64,000 nt of DNA from Skeletonema tropicum. Lineage: Eukaryota > Bacillariophyta > Thalassiosirophyceae > Thalassiosirales > Thalassiosiraceae. Of the stretch, positions 11,051 to 23,074 are shown one piece after another. Within the stretch, counting starts at the first letter, position 1. Each line of letters begins with the position of its first letter. Location: contig CM074132.1 of NCBI GenBank assembly GCA_037178625.1, positions 2,232,001 to 2,296,000 on the forward strand, written 5' to 3'. The notes beneath the pieces are model-generated. The model saw only the letters and a program-made list of their open reading frames with translations, made no database searches and had not been told where the DNA came from. The translations under genes and the position numbers were made by a program.

Positions 11051-13529
11051 TCAATAGAGCTCCCCGAGAGCCAAAATTCCCTTTTCCAATGTGTCAGCCT
11101 TGCGTTTCAACTTGTTCATCTTTGCCACAGTGTTGGAGGGTGCTGTGACAAAGCGTTCGATTTCATCATCAGACGTGTCTGATAAGATGCGGTTCATCTT
11201 GTTTGCAAACTTTTGCATCACCTCAACACAGATCATTGGAACAGTGTCAATGAATCGTTTGAGAGCTACCTTGCCATAGGCATTAAGGGCATGCTGCATC
11301 TCCTCTGCCATGTGTTCGTCAACAGATCTCTCTTGGTTGCGCTGAAAGATGTTCTTGACTGTAGCTCTGAGAGACTTCGGATATATATATACGTTGTTCA
11401 CAGATTCTGCAGGTAATGCCTGAGTTACATCATCCATTAGACGTTGTGATCGCAGCTTACACACGTTTTCAAAGAGGTAATGGTTCTGTGTGTAAGGCAC
11501 TTTTTCCCGCTCAACAAACTCCTGCAATCTGCTCTTGGTTTCTCTTGTAAGTGCATCGACAACCTCGGCTGCCTTCGTGATCAGGTAAGTCTGCAAATGA
11601 TGGAAAGGAGACGCTTCTTTCAGCTCTTTGATGAATGCTTCTGCTGCTTCTTCCATTACTTTCGAAGTGCAGTCAAGCAAATCCATTGTTGGCTCCATCC
11701 ATTCGCTCTCGATAAGGTCTGCAACGATGGCTTCAAAAACATGCGTATTGATGAAGATGGGAAGTTTGTACGGACGATTGTATTTGATGAGCTCACTAAT
11801 CCACGCAGGGTCAGAGTGGGTAGTCTTAATGTCGTAGGCCTGCAGCTCTTCGACAGATCCGTCGGGCCCTTCAATGTATACCTTATTCGAACATTGAATG
11901 ATGTTACCAGGGATGCCCTTTTTCTTTTCAGTGACAGCAAATGGTGGAGTTCCTTCAGTATGTGAACTCCTTAAGATATACCTTGCCATTGCTTTGATCG
12001 ATGAAGCAAACTGTGCCATGATCGTATTCATCTTTGTCTTTAGCGTACGCAACCGCCTTCCTCCCTACTACAACTTCTGATATGTTAGCCAGCTTGCTCT
12101 TGCTTAGGGTGGACTGATATAGGGTGGATGCTTCAAGGAATCGCGCAGATGGTCTCATTTCAGTATCATTGTGAAGCGAGGAAATTCGACCATCAAGAAC
12201 ACGGTTGCCCAATCCGCTCCAAATCTCTTCCTTGATGCCACGGAAAAGGGCTTTCTTGTCAGAAACCGTTGTTGGGATCGCTCCCAATGAGTGAAGAAGC
12301 TCAAGTGACTCGTCGCGTTTACTTTTGAGGTCCGAGACGATGGACATAAACGATGACTGGATAAGCTTCATTTGTAACTCTGCCAACTTGACCCGAAGAT
12401 TTTTCGTTCCAAAAAGATTCTTGTCTTCAACTCCACGCCAGGGCTCAGTATTGCTGAAGTATGACTCTTCGGCAGTTAGACCGTCCTCGATGCTCTGCTT
12501 TTTATCCAATGCTTCCTGACCTCGTCCTGTAGAAATGACATGCGAAGTTCAAAGTGAGCGTGTAATAGATCTGATTGCGTAGAAAGCTAAGGTATACACG
12601 AAATTACCTTTCACCATATGGAAGCCACAATCAAACGATTGGGTCTTGGATCCAAGTAGAAGGTCTTTCACCGCTCTCTCTCCACCTTTATCAATCAAAT
12701 CGGGCTTGGTTAGGACAGGACTGTAGAAAGTAGCGGTCGGTAAGTGATTTAGGTAATGGTGTATAAAGAAGACATAAGTAAAAGGCAGAGTATCACTCAC
12801 ATAGTACGCTCTGTTGAAGGATCGACCTTCAAGGCGTCTGCCATGATCTGACTGTTATGAAAGTCCACGTTACAGGGCATCACGGCTAGGATGACACAAC
12901 GTGGATTTTTGAGGTAATCGTTCATCAAGCCTGCGATGTCTTCAGCAAGAGTCGGACTCTCGTTTTTGCCCGTAGTGCGTACGATTCCTGGGAGATCGAT
13001 CAACGTCAGATCCTCACAATGCGGTCCGCGGATATCTACTGATACGATATCCCTTGCGACGTCTTTCCCAGACATTTTGATGATGTGAGCTTGAGCTGCT
13101 TTGATAGCATTTGTAATTGATTCCCAATTGGCCTCGTCAATGATGCGTTCGGGAAACTCCTCCTTGCCGATGGGATCATCCTTCCAAGAAATCTTCACGG
13201 AGGCAGACTTACGCTTGGAATAGTGCATTTTAAGCATAATAGGGCACCTCGTCGTTAAGACATCGGCACTGGGGAGTTCAATGAGTGAAATGTTTGATAG
13301 AAGCTGATGGTACAAAGAGAAACATATATACATGTTAAGTGCTTTTAGAATTGCTGTGGCAAATATATAAGAAAGTTGTGCAGAGGATAGAACTCACGCT
13401 TGATTTACCACTGCTCGTGTCACCCATTACAGCTATCATTGGCAGATCGATGTAATCATCGACACCCGCCTCAGTTAGCTTGTCCATAAAGGAGTGGTAA
13501 TGCTCGTATCCAGCTAGTCTCTCTGCCAT
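11051..13529 (-). CDS. Mx/DRP-type dynamin-like large GTPase
   Basis: Exons 13529-13398, 13303-12801, 12720-12608, 12526-11982 and a last exon ending at 11051. Introns are 94, 80 and 81 nt, GT-AG, and the joints rebuild dynamin motifs: G1 GDTSSGKSS, LTTRCP (G2), DLPG (G3), TKPDLID (G4, rebuilt across intron 2). The region after the GTPase domain resembles dynamin stalk sequence (RPYKLPIFINTHVFEAIV) and the end resembles a GTPase effector domain. No PH or proline-rich domain is present, as in Mx and plant DRP-type proteins; about 721 residues. Between stalk parts, near 12080-11830, is a segment (GTVCFIDQSNGK, NKVYIEGPDGSVEELQAYDI) not typical of dynamins. There the frame changes by one. A 58-nt intron (11924-11981) or one extra base near 11960 would both restore it. 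Likely role: membrane remodelling. Confidence 0.85.
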
Positions 13530-14682
13530 TTTTACTGGGGTATATCAATAGGCTTGGGGTGTTTGTAGTGTTGAAATCCAAGATAAGTGAGCTGCAGCCT
13601 CCTGCTGTAAAAGAGTTCACACAGGTGTGTGAAAACTTCACAACAATTCATATCAAGGTGTGAAAACTTCACAACTCTCTGAGTGATTCTCACTTCAACG
13701 GACACGCCAAACAATCTCCATCTGAATCTCGCAACAATTTCTGGCCCTCTTCATTGTTTACTCTCTTTTTCATAAATGACATCATTTTCATCATCCTCTC
13801 TTGCCATTGGCAACTGGCTTGCCTACAGCCAAGGCCAGGGCGGCTAGGCTCTCTCTCTTTCTCTCTCTGAGAGACTCTATCTTCTCTTCACTTTCACTTG
13901 AGCTGGCGTCTCGGCTGGGCGCCAAGGCAGGGTAAATAAATCCCTTTGATCACGGCTTTGGCTGAAGCTCATCATCCATCACTAACCTCGCTGACGCTCG
14001 TCTAGCCGCTGCGCGGGTTTTCTAAAGGGGGCAAGGGGGGTGTCCCCCCTGAACAATCAAATCTAAGCCAATCAAAGAAAGAGTCAATCGAAAATTCTAA
14101 AAACGGGGGGGGCAAGGGGGGGTGTCCCCCCCTGAACAATCAAATCTAAGCCAATCAAAGAAAGAGTCAATCGAAAATTCTAAAAACGGGGGGGGCAAGG
14201 GGTCAAATCAAGCCAATCAAAGAAAGAGTCGATCGAAAATGCCCGTGAAGGCCAAAGGACACGCCAAAGGGCCCGGACGGACCGACCGACCGACCGACCG
14301 AACGACTTAGCTCCTCTCATTATTTAGATCATATCTTATCCAAGCTTCTTCAGGAAGATATAAGAAGGCTAGAGTTATCCGTCCTCGGAGCGGCTCTAGT
14401 CCCGTATATTCGTGACTCACCTTTGGTTAGTTCGTTTAGCGTGCTTATCCAAAATGGATGTTTATGTTGTTATTTATATCCATATAAGCGTTAGGAGTAA
14501 GAAGCTTTTCCGCCGCCGCACGCAAATTGTTCTTGGTTCGATTTTCATTTCTCAAAGTAGGAATTGGTAGTTAAATTTGCGGGAAGGTATCATTTTATCA
14601 CCTTTCACGCTCTCCTACCTCTCCGCTCTCCGCCCTCTCCCATCAGCGCAGCCAGGACGCGAAACAGTATAATGCTATTGTA
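13530..14682. other. Repeat-rich intergenic region
   Basis: No gene recognised. It contains a duplicated GGTGTGAAAACTTCACAAC word (13624-13672), an ~83-bp tandem repeat (listed separately), and a CCGA tetranucleotide run around 14274-14303. A ribosomal or tRNA gene was not recognised. It presumably includes the divergent promoters of the dynamin gene and the DUF819 gene. Confidence 0.5.
14022..14245. repeat. Tandem repeat, ~83-bp unit, about 2.7 copies
   Basis: The unit carries a G-rich/C-rich palindrome-like head (GGGGGTGTCCCCC) followed by GAACAATCAAATCTAAGCC and AAGAAAGAGTCAATCG. GAACAATCAAATC occurs at 14051 and 14134, giving a period of 83 bp. The third copy lacks the GTGTCCCCC head and diverges after 14215. 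The G-rich arms could fold with the C-rich arms. Confidence 0.85.
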
Positions 14683-16258
14683 ATGGTGATACCAACTGCG
14701 CTATTGGTGCTGCTACTCACAGTACAGGGCGAAAGGCTCTTGTTGACAGATGCCTTTTCGTCACCGCGAGTTGTCAATAGAGTCCATCATCTTCACAGAC
14801 CAAGTTGTGATGTTTTCCAAATACCTCCATCAACACCAAAAAGTCGTCTTGTTGCCTCCTTATCGGTAACATCTGGTGATTTTGCGGCAGGAGGAACGCT
14901 TATGCTTTCGTCAATAATTGGTATGATATCCGAAAAGTTCAACTTTAGCGGTGGCCACGTGATAACATTACTTTCCGCTGCTTTGCTTTCAAATACATCA
15001 CGATCGGTTCCAACAGATCATATGCTATACAATCTGTGCTGGAGTATCTTCCTGCCATCATCGCTTGTGTTTGCACTCCTTTCAACATCTTCTACGAACA
15101 AAATAGACGAACAGAGTGACCCGTCGTCGTCATCTTCGTCTTCCGTGAAACACTTATCGAACAAAGCTACAAAAGTGAATAGTTCTATACTGGGAATGGC
15201 AGTTCCATTTACAGCAGGGAGTATTGGTTCAATCATAGGCTGTTGTGCTTCATTCTTCTTGATAAAGTTCAATGACGTCAAAGCAACAGCAATATTAGCA
15301 GGATGTCTGTGCGCTTCATATATTGGTGGGACAGTGAACTTCTTCGCGGCTGCTAAGATACTTATACCAATGTTCAATTGCAATAATACTGGTGAAGGAG
15401 GCATAAGTAGTCTTTTTGGAAGTTTGGCTGCAGCCGATCTTGTAGTCATGGCAATGTATTTCTCACTATTGAGTTTTGCGTCAAAGTCTACGGTCCTGCA
15501 AAGTCTTTTCCCGAGCAGAGGCGATGTTGATGCATTAGTTAAGATACCAAACAATGTCGCAGAACTATATGGAGATAGCTCAAGCAAGAAATCTGAAACA
15601 AATGCTAACACTAAACTCATCAATCAGTGCTGTCATCTTGGCATGTATCATTTCAATAAGTTCCGTCTTAGCCGCTACTGATCTAGAGAAGAAGATAAAC
15701 AATGTTGCCAATATACCAGGGTCGATGTGTGCGTTCCTTGCGGTTTTCGGATTGATTGCCGAACGATTGGTCGGTATGGGGCTGAATCAAATGAAGAGGA
15801 CATCATCCGCTAAAGAATCTTATCTTCTCAGGTCGCTTAATGAAGTTGCAGTTGTATCGCCAAAGCTCTCAAACATTTGCTTCTATCTTTTGTTCGCGTC
15901 TGTTGGAACAACTGCTGACATTTCTTCTGCGATTGGATCGGGACCAAAGGCTTTGACGTTTGCTTCTCTGGCTCTTGTGATACACTGCGCAGTGGAATTG
16001 GTTGGTGCATTCGTAGGTGGACGACTTGTTCGGGGAAAATTGCCACAATCAACTCTGCAAGAAGTATTGACTGCATCTAATGCAGCAATTGGAGGCCCTT
16101 CGACTGCTGCTGCTTTCGCGGCAGATCTGGTACCCACTACACTCAGTCAGCTAAGGCGGTCACTGATCTTAGGAGCAACTGTTTGGGGAGTATTTGGATA
16201 TGCTATTGGGACAGCTACTGGTGTCATGCTTGCAAAGGCGTTGATGAGGTTGGTTTAG
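14683..16258 (+). CDS. DUF819-family membrane protein with plastid-type presequence (one frame break)
   Basis: The first frame (14683 to ~15600) and second frame (~15600 to 16258) together match one DUF819 (YjcL-like) integral membrane protein of about 524 residues. The first half holds hydrophobic helices and CASYIGGTVNFFAAA. The second half holds the family's C-terminal block HCAVELVGAFVGG, ASNAAIGGPSTAAAFA and GTVWGVFGYAIGTATG-like helices. Passing from frame 1 to frame 2 requires skipping one base between about 15560 and 15620. No convincing intron fits, so a sequencing/assembly insertion is likely. The N-terminus is a signal peptide ending TDAF|SSP, a typical diatom plastid motif, so location in the plastid envelope or thylakoid is inferred. 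The transported substrate of this family is not established. Confidence 0.75.
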
Positions 16259-16331
16259 CTTTTTTGGAGCTTCTTTTTTACTAGTATTATAATTCATTTT
16301 GCCAGATCAAAAGATGGTCTTGCTCATCATC

Positions 16332-17511
16332 TCATGACCGCTTCAAAATCCATTCAATTGAGTCTCGAAATACAATATCTAGATTTTCATCTGATTCTCC
16401 AATGTTGATACTATGCCACATGCCATCATACAATTTAATTGCTTTATCTGATGAGGAAGCTTCGTCGTATAGAGCCTGAGAGAGATCGGGATCAGTTACC
16501 ACATCGTCAAGCCCGTGCTGAACAAGGAACGGTGCATTAAAATTCTTCAGATTCGATGACACCATCTCGCTTACTCGTAAAAGCTCTCTTGCAGATGCAA
16601 GTCTTGGCTTTCTATCGCCGTAATACAGTGGTGTGTCTTTAGCAAGTCTTCTCTTTTCTTCTGATTTGAAGACATCGTCGAGTAGACTTTTCTTTGAGGG
16701 AGCGATGGGCAGTCTAGAAAAGGCATTTGTACCCCTCTCTCCGACGATAGCCAAGAAGATCTTTACAACCAATGGTGAAGGCAACATTTCTTGCTTAATT
16801 TTGCACATAGGCGAATGGAAAACAACGCCTTTCCACAATTGCGGCTTCTGATTGTAAATTGTAAAGCAGACTGCTCCTCCCATACTCTCACCGCACAAAA
16901 ATCTTGGTGTAGATGGGAAGGTCTTCGTCAAAGTTTCCTCAAAAAACTCCAAAGTGTCGTCGCAGAGTTGTTCCCAATTTGGAATGAGTCCTTGTAGCCC
17001 GTCCGACAAACCGTGTCCTTCATAATCGATTGTAACAAACGCAATACCAGCTTTTACCATTCGTTGGTACTCGCACCGGATCAAGTACGAGCTGATCACA
17101 CAGTTAGATGGATGACTCTCAAGTATTATACAACATGTTAAAAACTTACCTGCTTCCAAGAAATCCATGGCAGAAGCACACCACAGCTTTGATAGGGGTG
17201 CCCTTTGGTCTCAAGATTGACGTAGCTAATAGCATGCCCCGACTGTTTGTCCAATAGTTCTCCTCCAATTCAATATCATTGCATTTCATTGCTTCCGGTA
17301 AATCACCATTTGACAGGAAATTTTTGTACAGGCGACGCCTTCCTTCTGCAGAATCATTTTCAAGGAATAAATTTGGAGCAATCATTGCCAGGAGGATGGA
17401 CACAATCAGTAGAATCGGCGGCCAAAGAGAGGCCGCGATAAATGCGATCAAGCCGGTGGTGCCGATGTGGATTGGCGATATCGTTGGTCGGAGGCCTGGC
17501 TGTGGTGTCAT
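16332..17511 (-). CDS. Alpha/beta hydrolase, monoacylglycerol-lipase-like, membrane-anchored
   Basis: Two exons: 17511-17150 and 17091-16332, intron 17092-17149 (58 nt, GTAAGT...CAG), phase 2, 373 residues. An in-frame TAA lies upstream, and the first in-frame ATG is at 17511. Residues about 15-48 contain a long hydrophobic segment (GTTGLIAFIAASLWPPILLIVSILLAM). The hydrolase fold follows: oxyanion region CHGFLGSS, nucleophile elbow CGESMGG (GxSxG), acid Asp in HGLDDVVTDP and catalytic His in GMWHSI. The order and spacing fit the monoglyceride lipase/lysophospholipase (Hydrolase_4) family. A role in turning over membrane or storage acyl lipids is likely; the exact substrate cannot be read from the sequence. 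Confidence 0.88.
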
Positions 17512-19337
17512 CCTATGGTTGAAGCCACTGCTGGTAGAGTGCGTATTGTTGCTCAAACTTGCTTACTGCTGTTGAGTGTATGTAGACGTAGACGTTATGT
17601 GTTCTTGTACAATATGGATTTTGGATTTTTGTTGTGCGTGGGTCGTGGGGTGGCCGTGATTTTTGAACGTGATTGATTGGGGCGATCAATCACGTTCAGC
17701 ACGATCACCCTGCGCCGCGTGCAGCTTTAGAATAGTCACGCGTGTGATCGCACGATCAATCACGATCAATCACACGATCAATCACATGACAAGTCACGAT
17801 TACTCAACGTCACCGCTCAGCTTCTATGGTCACGCTCAGTCCCGCTCAGTCACCATCACTTGCTCACGCCTCACGCCTGCTCTTTCGTTCACGCTGTCAG
17901 CTGTCAGCCTCTGTCGCAGATAAGGTTTCTTCGCAGATCCAACCATGGAGTCTATCTTCGTTCTGGTAGACGCTGTTGTTAATAACAATCAGAGCTATTA
18001 CCACCTCTGTCCCTTCTCTAACACCACCTCGTAATACATTCGGGTGCGGTCGGCGTTTGGTTTCATTCATTTCCCCCGTAATTGGCAGCAAACGGCTGCG
18101 GTACGGCCGACTGTCGTGCTACAAAACCGCTTCTATTTTCGATGGTTATTTGTCTTCTGTTGCTCTCCATCGACTCGTCAATCGACAATCATCGACACGT
18201 TACAATACCATCAACAGTTGATTCGGGGGGGGGGGGGGGTACGAATTATTGCCAAATACTCTCATACAAGTCAAAATACTGGTTGAATAGCCGGGCGTGT
18301 GGGTGATGGTGTTAATTATTTTTTAGGGATGATATCCATCTCAGAATTAAAAGAGGACTCCACAATGCCTTGGTGCAGAGGTCAGAGGACCTTGGCGAAT
18401 CTCTGTGAACAGAAAAAGCTTCAGATTCTCATACATAGCCACACATCATGACATTTCATGTTACCATCGAGATCAATTAATGTGTTGCCTGAAGTGATTC
18501 TTGCAAGATGTGCAGCCGAACCTGCTCCGCGAAGATATTGAGGACATGAGCACTAAATACACCAGGCCAGCGCAAATTATTGTATCTCTCAGATCAGAGA
18601 TAAACAAGTTGATTCTTCATACACATTACATATAAGAAGCGCTGTAATGTTGTTTTAATCCGTCAACATAAGGTCTAGAGTGAAAACCTAGAAGGGGCTC
18701 ATGCACGTATTGACGACAACAGATACGATGTGATACATGATGTAGTGTTGCCACGAAAATCAATTATTTGGACCTCTCAGAGCAGCTAGAGGTCGTAGCA
18801 TCACGTCCACCTATTCACTTTGAGCAGTGCTGCAAGCTCATCTCACAAATCGCATCCGGCTCTAATCTACATACGACCCACAACGTTTTCCGGGCGCCCA
18901 CGCCAGAATACGAAGTAAGCATACCAAACCTTCTGTCAAGCTGGATAGATAGATTATTATAGTTACTACTCTCTAGATAGACACCAGTGTTGGTAGAGAA
19001 CTTGAGCCTGGAGGGGCTCGGGTTGGATAGATTGAAGTAGATGCGAAATGTAACTACCTACCATACTACTTCTGATTAGAGACTAGTAACTAAGTAAGTA
19101 TGGAAACAAACTTTGAAGATCTTCTGTTGAATTTTCAACATGCAGTTAATTAGCTTTCAAGAGGGCCGCTACTTGACCAACAGCAAACCTTTCACCACAA
19201 AACCAAATGCAGAAAGTCCCACCGTCAACGTCAATATTAATATTGAGTTCAGTAGAATGTCATAATCATACTCATCCAACCTTCTCCTCCTAGAATCCTT
19301 TTCTTCGCTGTTATTTTCACTGTCACTGATATCAACA
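17512..19337. other. Long intergenic region with short repeats
   Basis: No gene supported. The region 17640-17800 has an inverted repeat (GAACGTGATTGAT at 17665 with ATCAATCACGTTC ending 17697, 13-bp arms) and a cluster of CGATCAATCAC words. A G-run occurs near 18225-18238. A ~50-bp segment at 18945-18995 recurs at 42175-42232 (see findings). The rest (18300-18940, 19000-19337) shows no recognisable feature; the short ORFs lack any support. Confidence 0.5.
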
Positions 19338-20404
19338 TCAAACAGTGGACTCAGTTATCTGCGAACATAGATTTTTCAGCTCTCTTTCTGACAAATTTGA
19401 CCCAAACGTGTACTCTTCTTGGGTCCCGTCCCACTCTTCTTGAAAATCATTCAAGCCTATTTTCGTATTGTCAAGGAAACCAGCCATGAAGGAGTTGCAA
19501 ACACTGATGGAGTCGTAGACTGGTAGTCCTGTTGTAAACTTGAGAGAATCTGCGTATGCTGGAAGTTCTGTACATTCCAAGAGGATCGCCTTGATTCGAG
19601 GATTCTCTTTAATTACCCGTTCGGCTAATGCAACTATCCCTGCTTCAACTCTGACCACGTCGACTTCCTCGCCCTTATCCACAGCATCGAAGCCATCCAC
19701 ATCTTGGCAGCCGACAACTTGGATCCTATCTTTGTCCTCCTGTCGGAGCGCGCACATTTCCAGCAGCCGTGGAAGAATTGGCATTAGTGACTTCGAATTT
19801 GCAGTGAAAACGGCGATGGTCTCGTCGTTATTGAAGCACATGCATAACGATGGCAGCTGAACGAGTGACGTCGTGAAGACTGGCTTGTTCGCTATGTTGC
19901 TGATCAAATCCTGAATACGGATCATGAAGCCGCAGTCCCCTGTAATCCCAGACACACCTTGTCTCTCCAAATACTGGACTGCTGGCGACACGCAATTTTG
20001 ACTTCGTCGGGTAGGTCTCCAGCCTGGCACATCTCAAAGGTTAAGCCTGGAATAACTCGGTAAACGACGGGGTAGTCGAACGACGCGGGGTGGTCTATGT
20101 AATATGGATGAGTTGGTTAGATTTAGAGTCGAGTTTGAGTTTGAGGTGTACATCATCTTCTGATATATATGGTTTCACTTACCTATGTCTCCCACTGCTG
20201 GAGGGTAATTGTAGTCTAGTCGCAAAATTCCCAGCTTGGGTTACTACGAACTGCCGAGAGCCTGATGGACCTTTTGAGAATACCTGATTCCTTTATTAGT
20301 TTGGCAGGTTTGAACTCGACTTTTCCAGTAGAAGGATCCCTAACCGCCCTGTAGAGATCTTCCCCGGACTGATCAGACGTGTAGACAGAGTTCCGCAACC
20401 GCAT
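19338..20404 (-). CDS. Aspartate/glutamate/hydantoin racemase-like protein (frame breaks)
   Basis: Model: exon 1 20404-20284, exon 2 20234-20183, exon 3 20094-19338, about 309 residues. Conserved blocks: GILRLDYNYPPAVGDI, DHPASFDYPVVYRV, IPGLTFEMCQAG, GVSGITGDCGFM and ILLECTELPAYAD. The two cysteines (in GDCGF and LLECTELP) occupy the positions of the paired acid/base cysteines of Asp/Glu-racemase-fold enzymes. The 88-nt intron 20095-20182 is clear (GTAAGT...TAG). The 49-nt intron 20235-20283 leaves the frame one base off, and another shift is needed at the A/T run 19996-19999, where one extra base would restore PDEVKNCVSPAVQYLERQGVSG. The enzyme class is confident; substrate is unknown. The breaks are probably assembly errors; decay is possible. 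Confidence 0.7.
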
Positions 20405-20856
20405 GATGAAGACAAAAGGATGAAGAGTAATTGCTTGATAACTAGGTTGTTTGATGAGATAAGGAGATAGCAGGTGGTCCAACTCAGATAGCAGGTAGTC
20501 CAACTCCACGGCGGGTGCACTCGCTCCTTTTACTATTACTCCAGCCGATTATCACAAAAACAGATGGGAGTAGTTTATGGTAGGATGTCGGAATGATTGC
20601 AGGCTGTACTTACGAACCGAAATGTGTCAATTTGTCCGTGGAACGTATCTAGATATGTAGTCTTTAGGTTTTTTCTGTGCTACTTGATTGCTGTAAAGTA
20701 TAAGTAGCGTGGATAACAAGAAAGGATTCTAAAGTGGAAAGTGGGAAATTCTCCTGGCTCTAAAATGATTAGACAAAGACACGTGTCTTACTGTAACAAA
20801 AAACGCAGGCTGCAGATCAGAAATCTATCAGAACGCATGCAGAATGCAGAACTTCG
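20405..20856. other. Intergenic region, divergent promoters
   Basis: Lies between the racemase-like gene (-) and the F-box-like gene (+). It contains a short direct repeat, CAGGTGGTCCAACTCAGATAG / CAGGTAGTCCAACTC (20470-20505). No gene or RNA recognised. Confidence 0.4.
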
Positions 20857-22027
20857 ATGACAGCAACTCTTATCTTCATGAACTGCGTCTTGGTATCAAA
20901 CTTCCGTGTGGAGTCGACTATCCTTAAAGAGGCAATGACAGAGCTGCCCAACAACAACTGCATCATTCACAATGATAGAGCTACCGCAAAACTATTGACT
21001 GAAGCTTTCATTCCACGACACATTCTCGTTGACTCTATCCTGACATATCTCGATTTGCATTCTCTTGTGGTTTTTTCGGGGTGTTCCAGAATCTGCCACA
21101 ACGTAGTATTCAAGCAGACTCCAAAAGATCGTTGGGAAACAATCTACCTATGCGGTGGGAATCCCTGCTCGATTGATGATGACCAATTAGCTGCCTTTCT
21201 GCGCAACATCAACGCAGTGGAGAATACAAAAGTTCTTTCCCTTGTCGGTTGTCCATCACTAACAGGTCGTGGAATAGAACCACTTACTGGATCAACTGTA
21301 TTGGAAGACATTGATTTACGGGTGCGTGGTACAATACCGCTGAAGGGGCAACATGGGAAACGATGTGGTGGTTCGTCCTTAGATAGTTTGATTGTCATCA
21401 GAATATTACGGACGATGCTTCCATTAGCTGCAAATAACGAAGTCATAGCTCCCTTCGCCTTGAGGAGGGTTGTGTTTCGACCGCTTACAAATATACCCGT
21501 CGAAGTTTATCAGACGGGATGTCGTCAGGTTCTGTTCTTATTTAAATTCATGCAAGAGACGCTTAGCGATACAATCGAAATCAAGGTATTGTAACAAGCA
21601 AGGAAATTGCTTTGATACTTTTGGTAAAAAGGTGTTTGGTACATGCTCAAAATGCATGGAGGACTTTTGCTTCACATGCAAGTCTGAGCAAGAATTTGTC
21701 AAGTGCTCATCATGCACGGAGCTGCTGTGTCCTGCCTGCAAGGAGGGTCAGAGTATCAGGTGCATTGTTTGTAATTCTAGTCGTTGCAACGCTTGTTCCA
21801 TGCCTCCCAAATGTTCAATGTGCAATGTACAAAAGTGTCAATGGTGCAGTAATATCTATGAGTGTGGGGGCTGTGGCAAACAAAGCTGTGCTAATCATGG
21901 GGCCGAATCCTGCAATGGTTGTGATCAAAGTTTCTGTGACGAATGTCAAGATGAGCATGTTGAATTCTGTATCGTGTGTAATGAAAATTATTGTTTAAAC
22001 AACAACTGCCACGACCGCATGCATTGA
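20857..22027 (+). CDS. F-box-like protein with C-terminal Cys-rich zinc-binding array
   Basis: The first frame (20857-21594) starts with an F-box-like stretch, IPRHILVDSILTYLDLHSLVVF, followed by KDRWETIYLCGG, and then leucine-rich text (VLSLVGCPSLTGRGIEPL). The second frame, ending 22027, encodes a dense run of Cx2C pairs (CSKCMEDFCFTC, CSSCTELLCPAC, CIVCNSSRCNAC, CSMC, CQWC, CGGC, CNGC, CDEC, CIVC), as in RING/B-box-like zinc proteins. The two can be joined by a 46-nt GTATTG...AAAAAG intron starting near 21586 or by one extra base near 21590; the latter keeps two more cysteines. About 374-389 residues. The combination suggests a ubiquitin-ligase adaptor, but this is inference. No exact family assigned. 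Confidence 0.6.
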
Positions 22028-22087
22028 TCATAAATTCAATTAAAAGCCGTCTTGGTATTAACAATTCTGTTTTGTCACATACTTATT

Positions 22088-22790
22088 CTAATCGCGAAAC
22101 TTCTGGAAGAATAGTCGAACTTGTTCTTTCTGCTCTTCTGTTTCAGGTGAAGAATAGTGCTTTTTCTTCTTTACTCTCGAGATTGCGAAGGTGACACAGG
22201 CCAGTGGTGTACTCTATCGCTGCATCGGCATTTAGAGTTTTATACAACACACCCATCACACACGCAGTCAATAGACCTGCCCGCCCAACTCCTCCTCCAC
22301 AGTGTACGTAGATTTTTTCTCCCAAATTTATGCGCTTTGCTAGATCTTTGGCTGCGATGGAGAGGCTGTCAATCGATTTTGCTGTCTTCATGCCTATTAT
22401 TCCATAATATAAAAACGTTGGTGGGGGCATACCAAATCGTGAAGCAGCCGACTCAACTTCTTTCCAATAAGGTGGTAGATTCTTTGGTTCGGACTTTCGG
22501 CATCCACCTCCACCAAGTAAAACAGATCCTTCTTCAGGAAAACACTCTGCTTGTAGTGAGACAAAGGTTGTAATCTTTCCTTCGCCTACTATCTTCTGCA
22601 CTTGATCTGCCAATGATGTATTGTCGCCCAGTCCAAAACCAGGCCGGGCGCCTTGCATGAGCTTGTGGGGGATAGCCCATTGAGCTTGGTCAGAGAAACC
22701 ATGCGAATTGCGTAGGTCGGCAACTGAAATAGGGAGAGGAGGCAGTGGTGGTAGCCCGTCTGAGCTATTTCCATTGCTATTGGACGTCAT
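22088..22790 (-). CDS. Dual-specificity-type protein phosphatase (cysteine-based)
   Basis: Single exon from ATG 22790; 233 residues if one base of the A5 run at 22161-22165 is surplus. The active-site loop is VHCGGGVGRAG, matching HCx5R; preceding text ITTFVSLQAE and ending YTTGLCHLRN fit the small DSP/PTP fold. Read as printed the frame stops at 22143; with four bases in the run it continues as SSPETEEQKEQVRLFFQKF to a TAG at 22088-22090. ETEEQ is where such phosphatases usually end, which supports the correction. Upstream text in frame is leucine-rich because of a CAA/TTG microsatellite and is not part of the protein. Substrate unknown. It is divergent from the coiled-coil gene, with starts 338 bp apart. 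Confidence 0.8.
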
Positions 22791-23074
22791 GATGAAGAGT
22801 GAAGAGATTTTAAGGCAAATGCAAGAAGGCGCTGCAAAAGGGCGGACATAAAAGTGATGGTGACGGAGGATGACCGACGGACACATCAGAACACGGTAAG
22901 TTGTTGCTGGGCGCAATTTTACGAGAAATTGGGGCTTTTGTATGTCGCACCAAAAATAGAAACACAGAAACTCACATGAACAACATGTTGTTGTTGGTTG
23001 TTGTGGAACATGCCGAGTGTGGAGCCTACCGCCTCTGTATTGTTGCCTCTCATCTATCACTGCCATAAGTTGCA

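Noticed and set aside
14274..14303. CCGA tetranucleotide run as a functional site
   Set aside because: Plain microsatellite next to a tandem repeat.
15538..15562. A 25-nt GTTAAG...GCAG intron in the DUF819 gene
   Set aside because: Too short for splicing and without a branch region; treated as a frame break.
17660..17800. CGATCAATCAC cluster considered as a CRISPR-like array
   Set aside because: Spacing is irregular, units are about 11 bp, and there are no spacers of constant length; the organism is eukaryotic.
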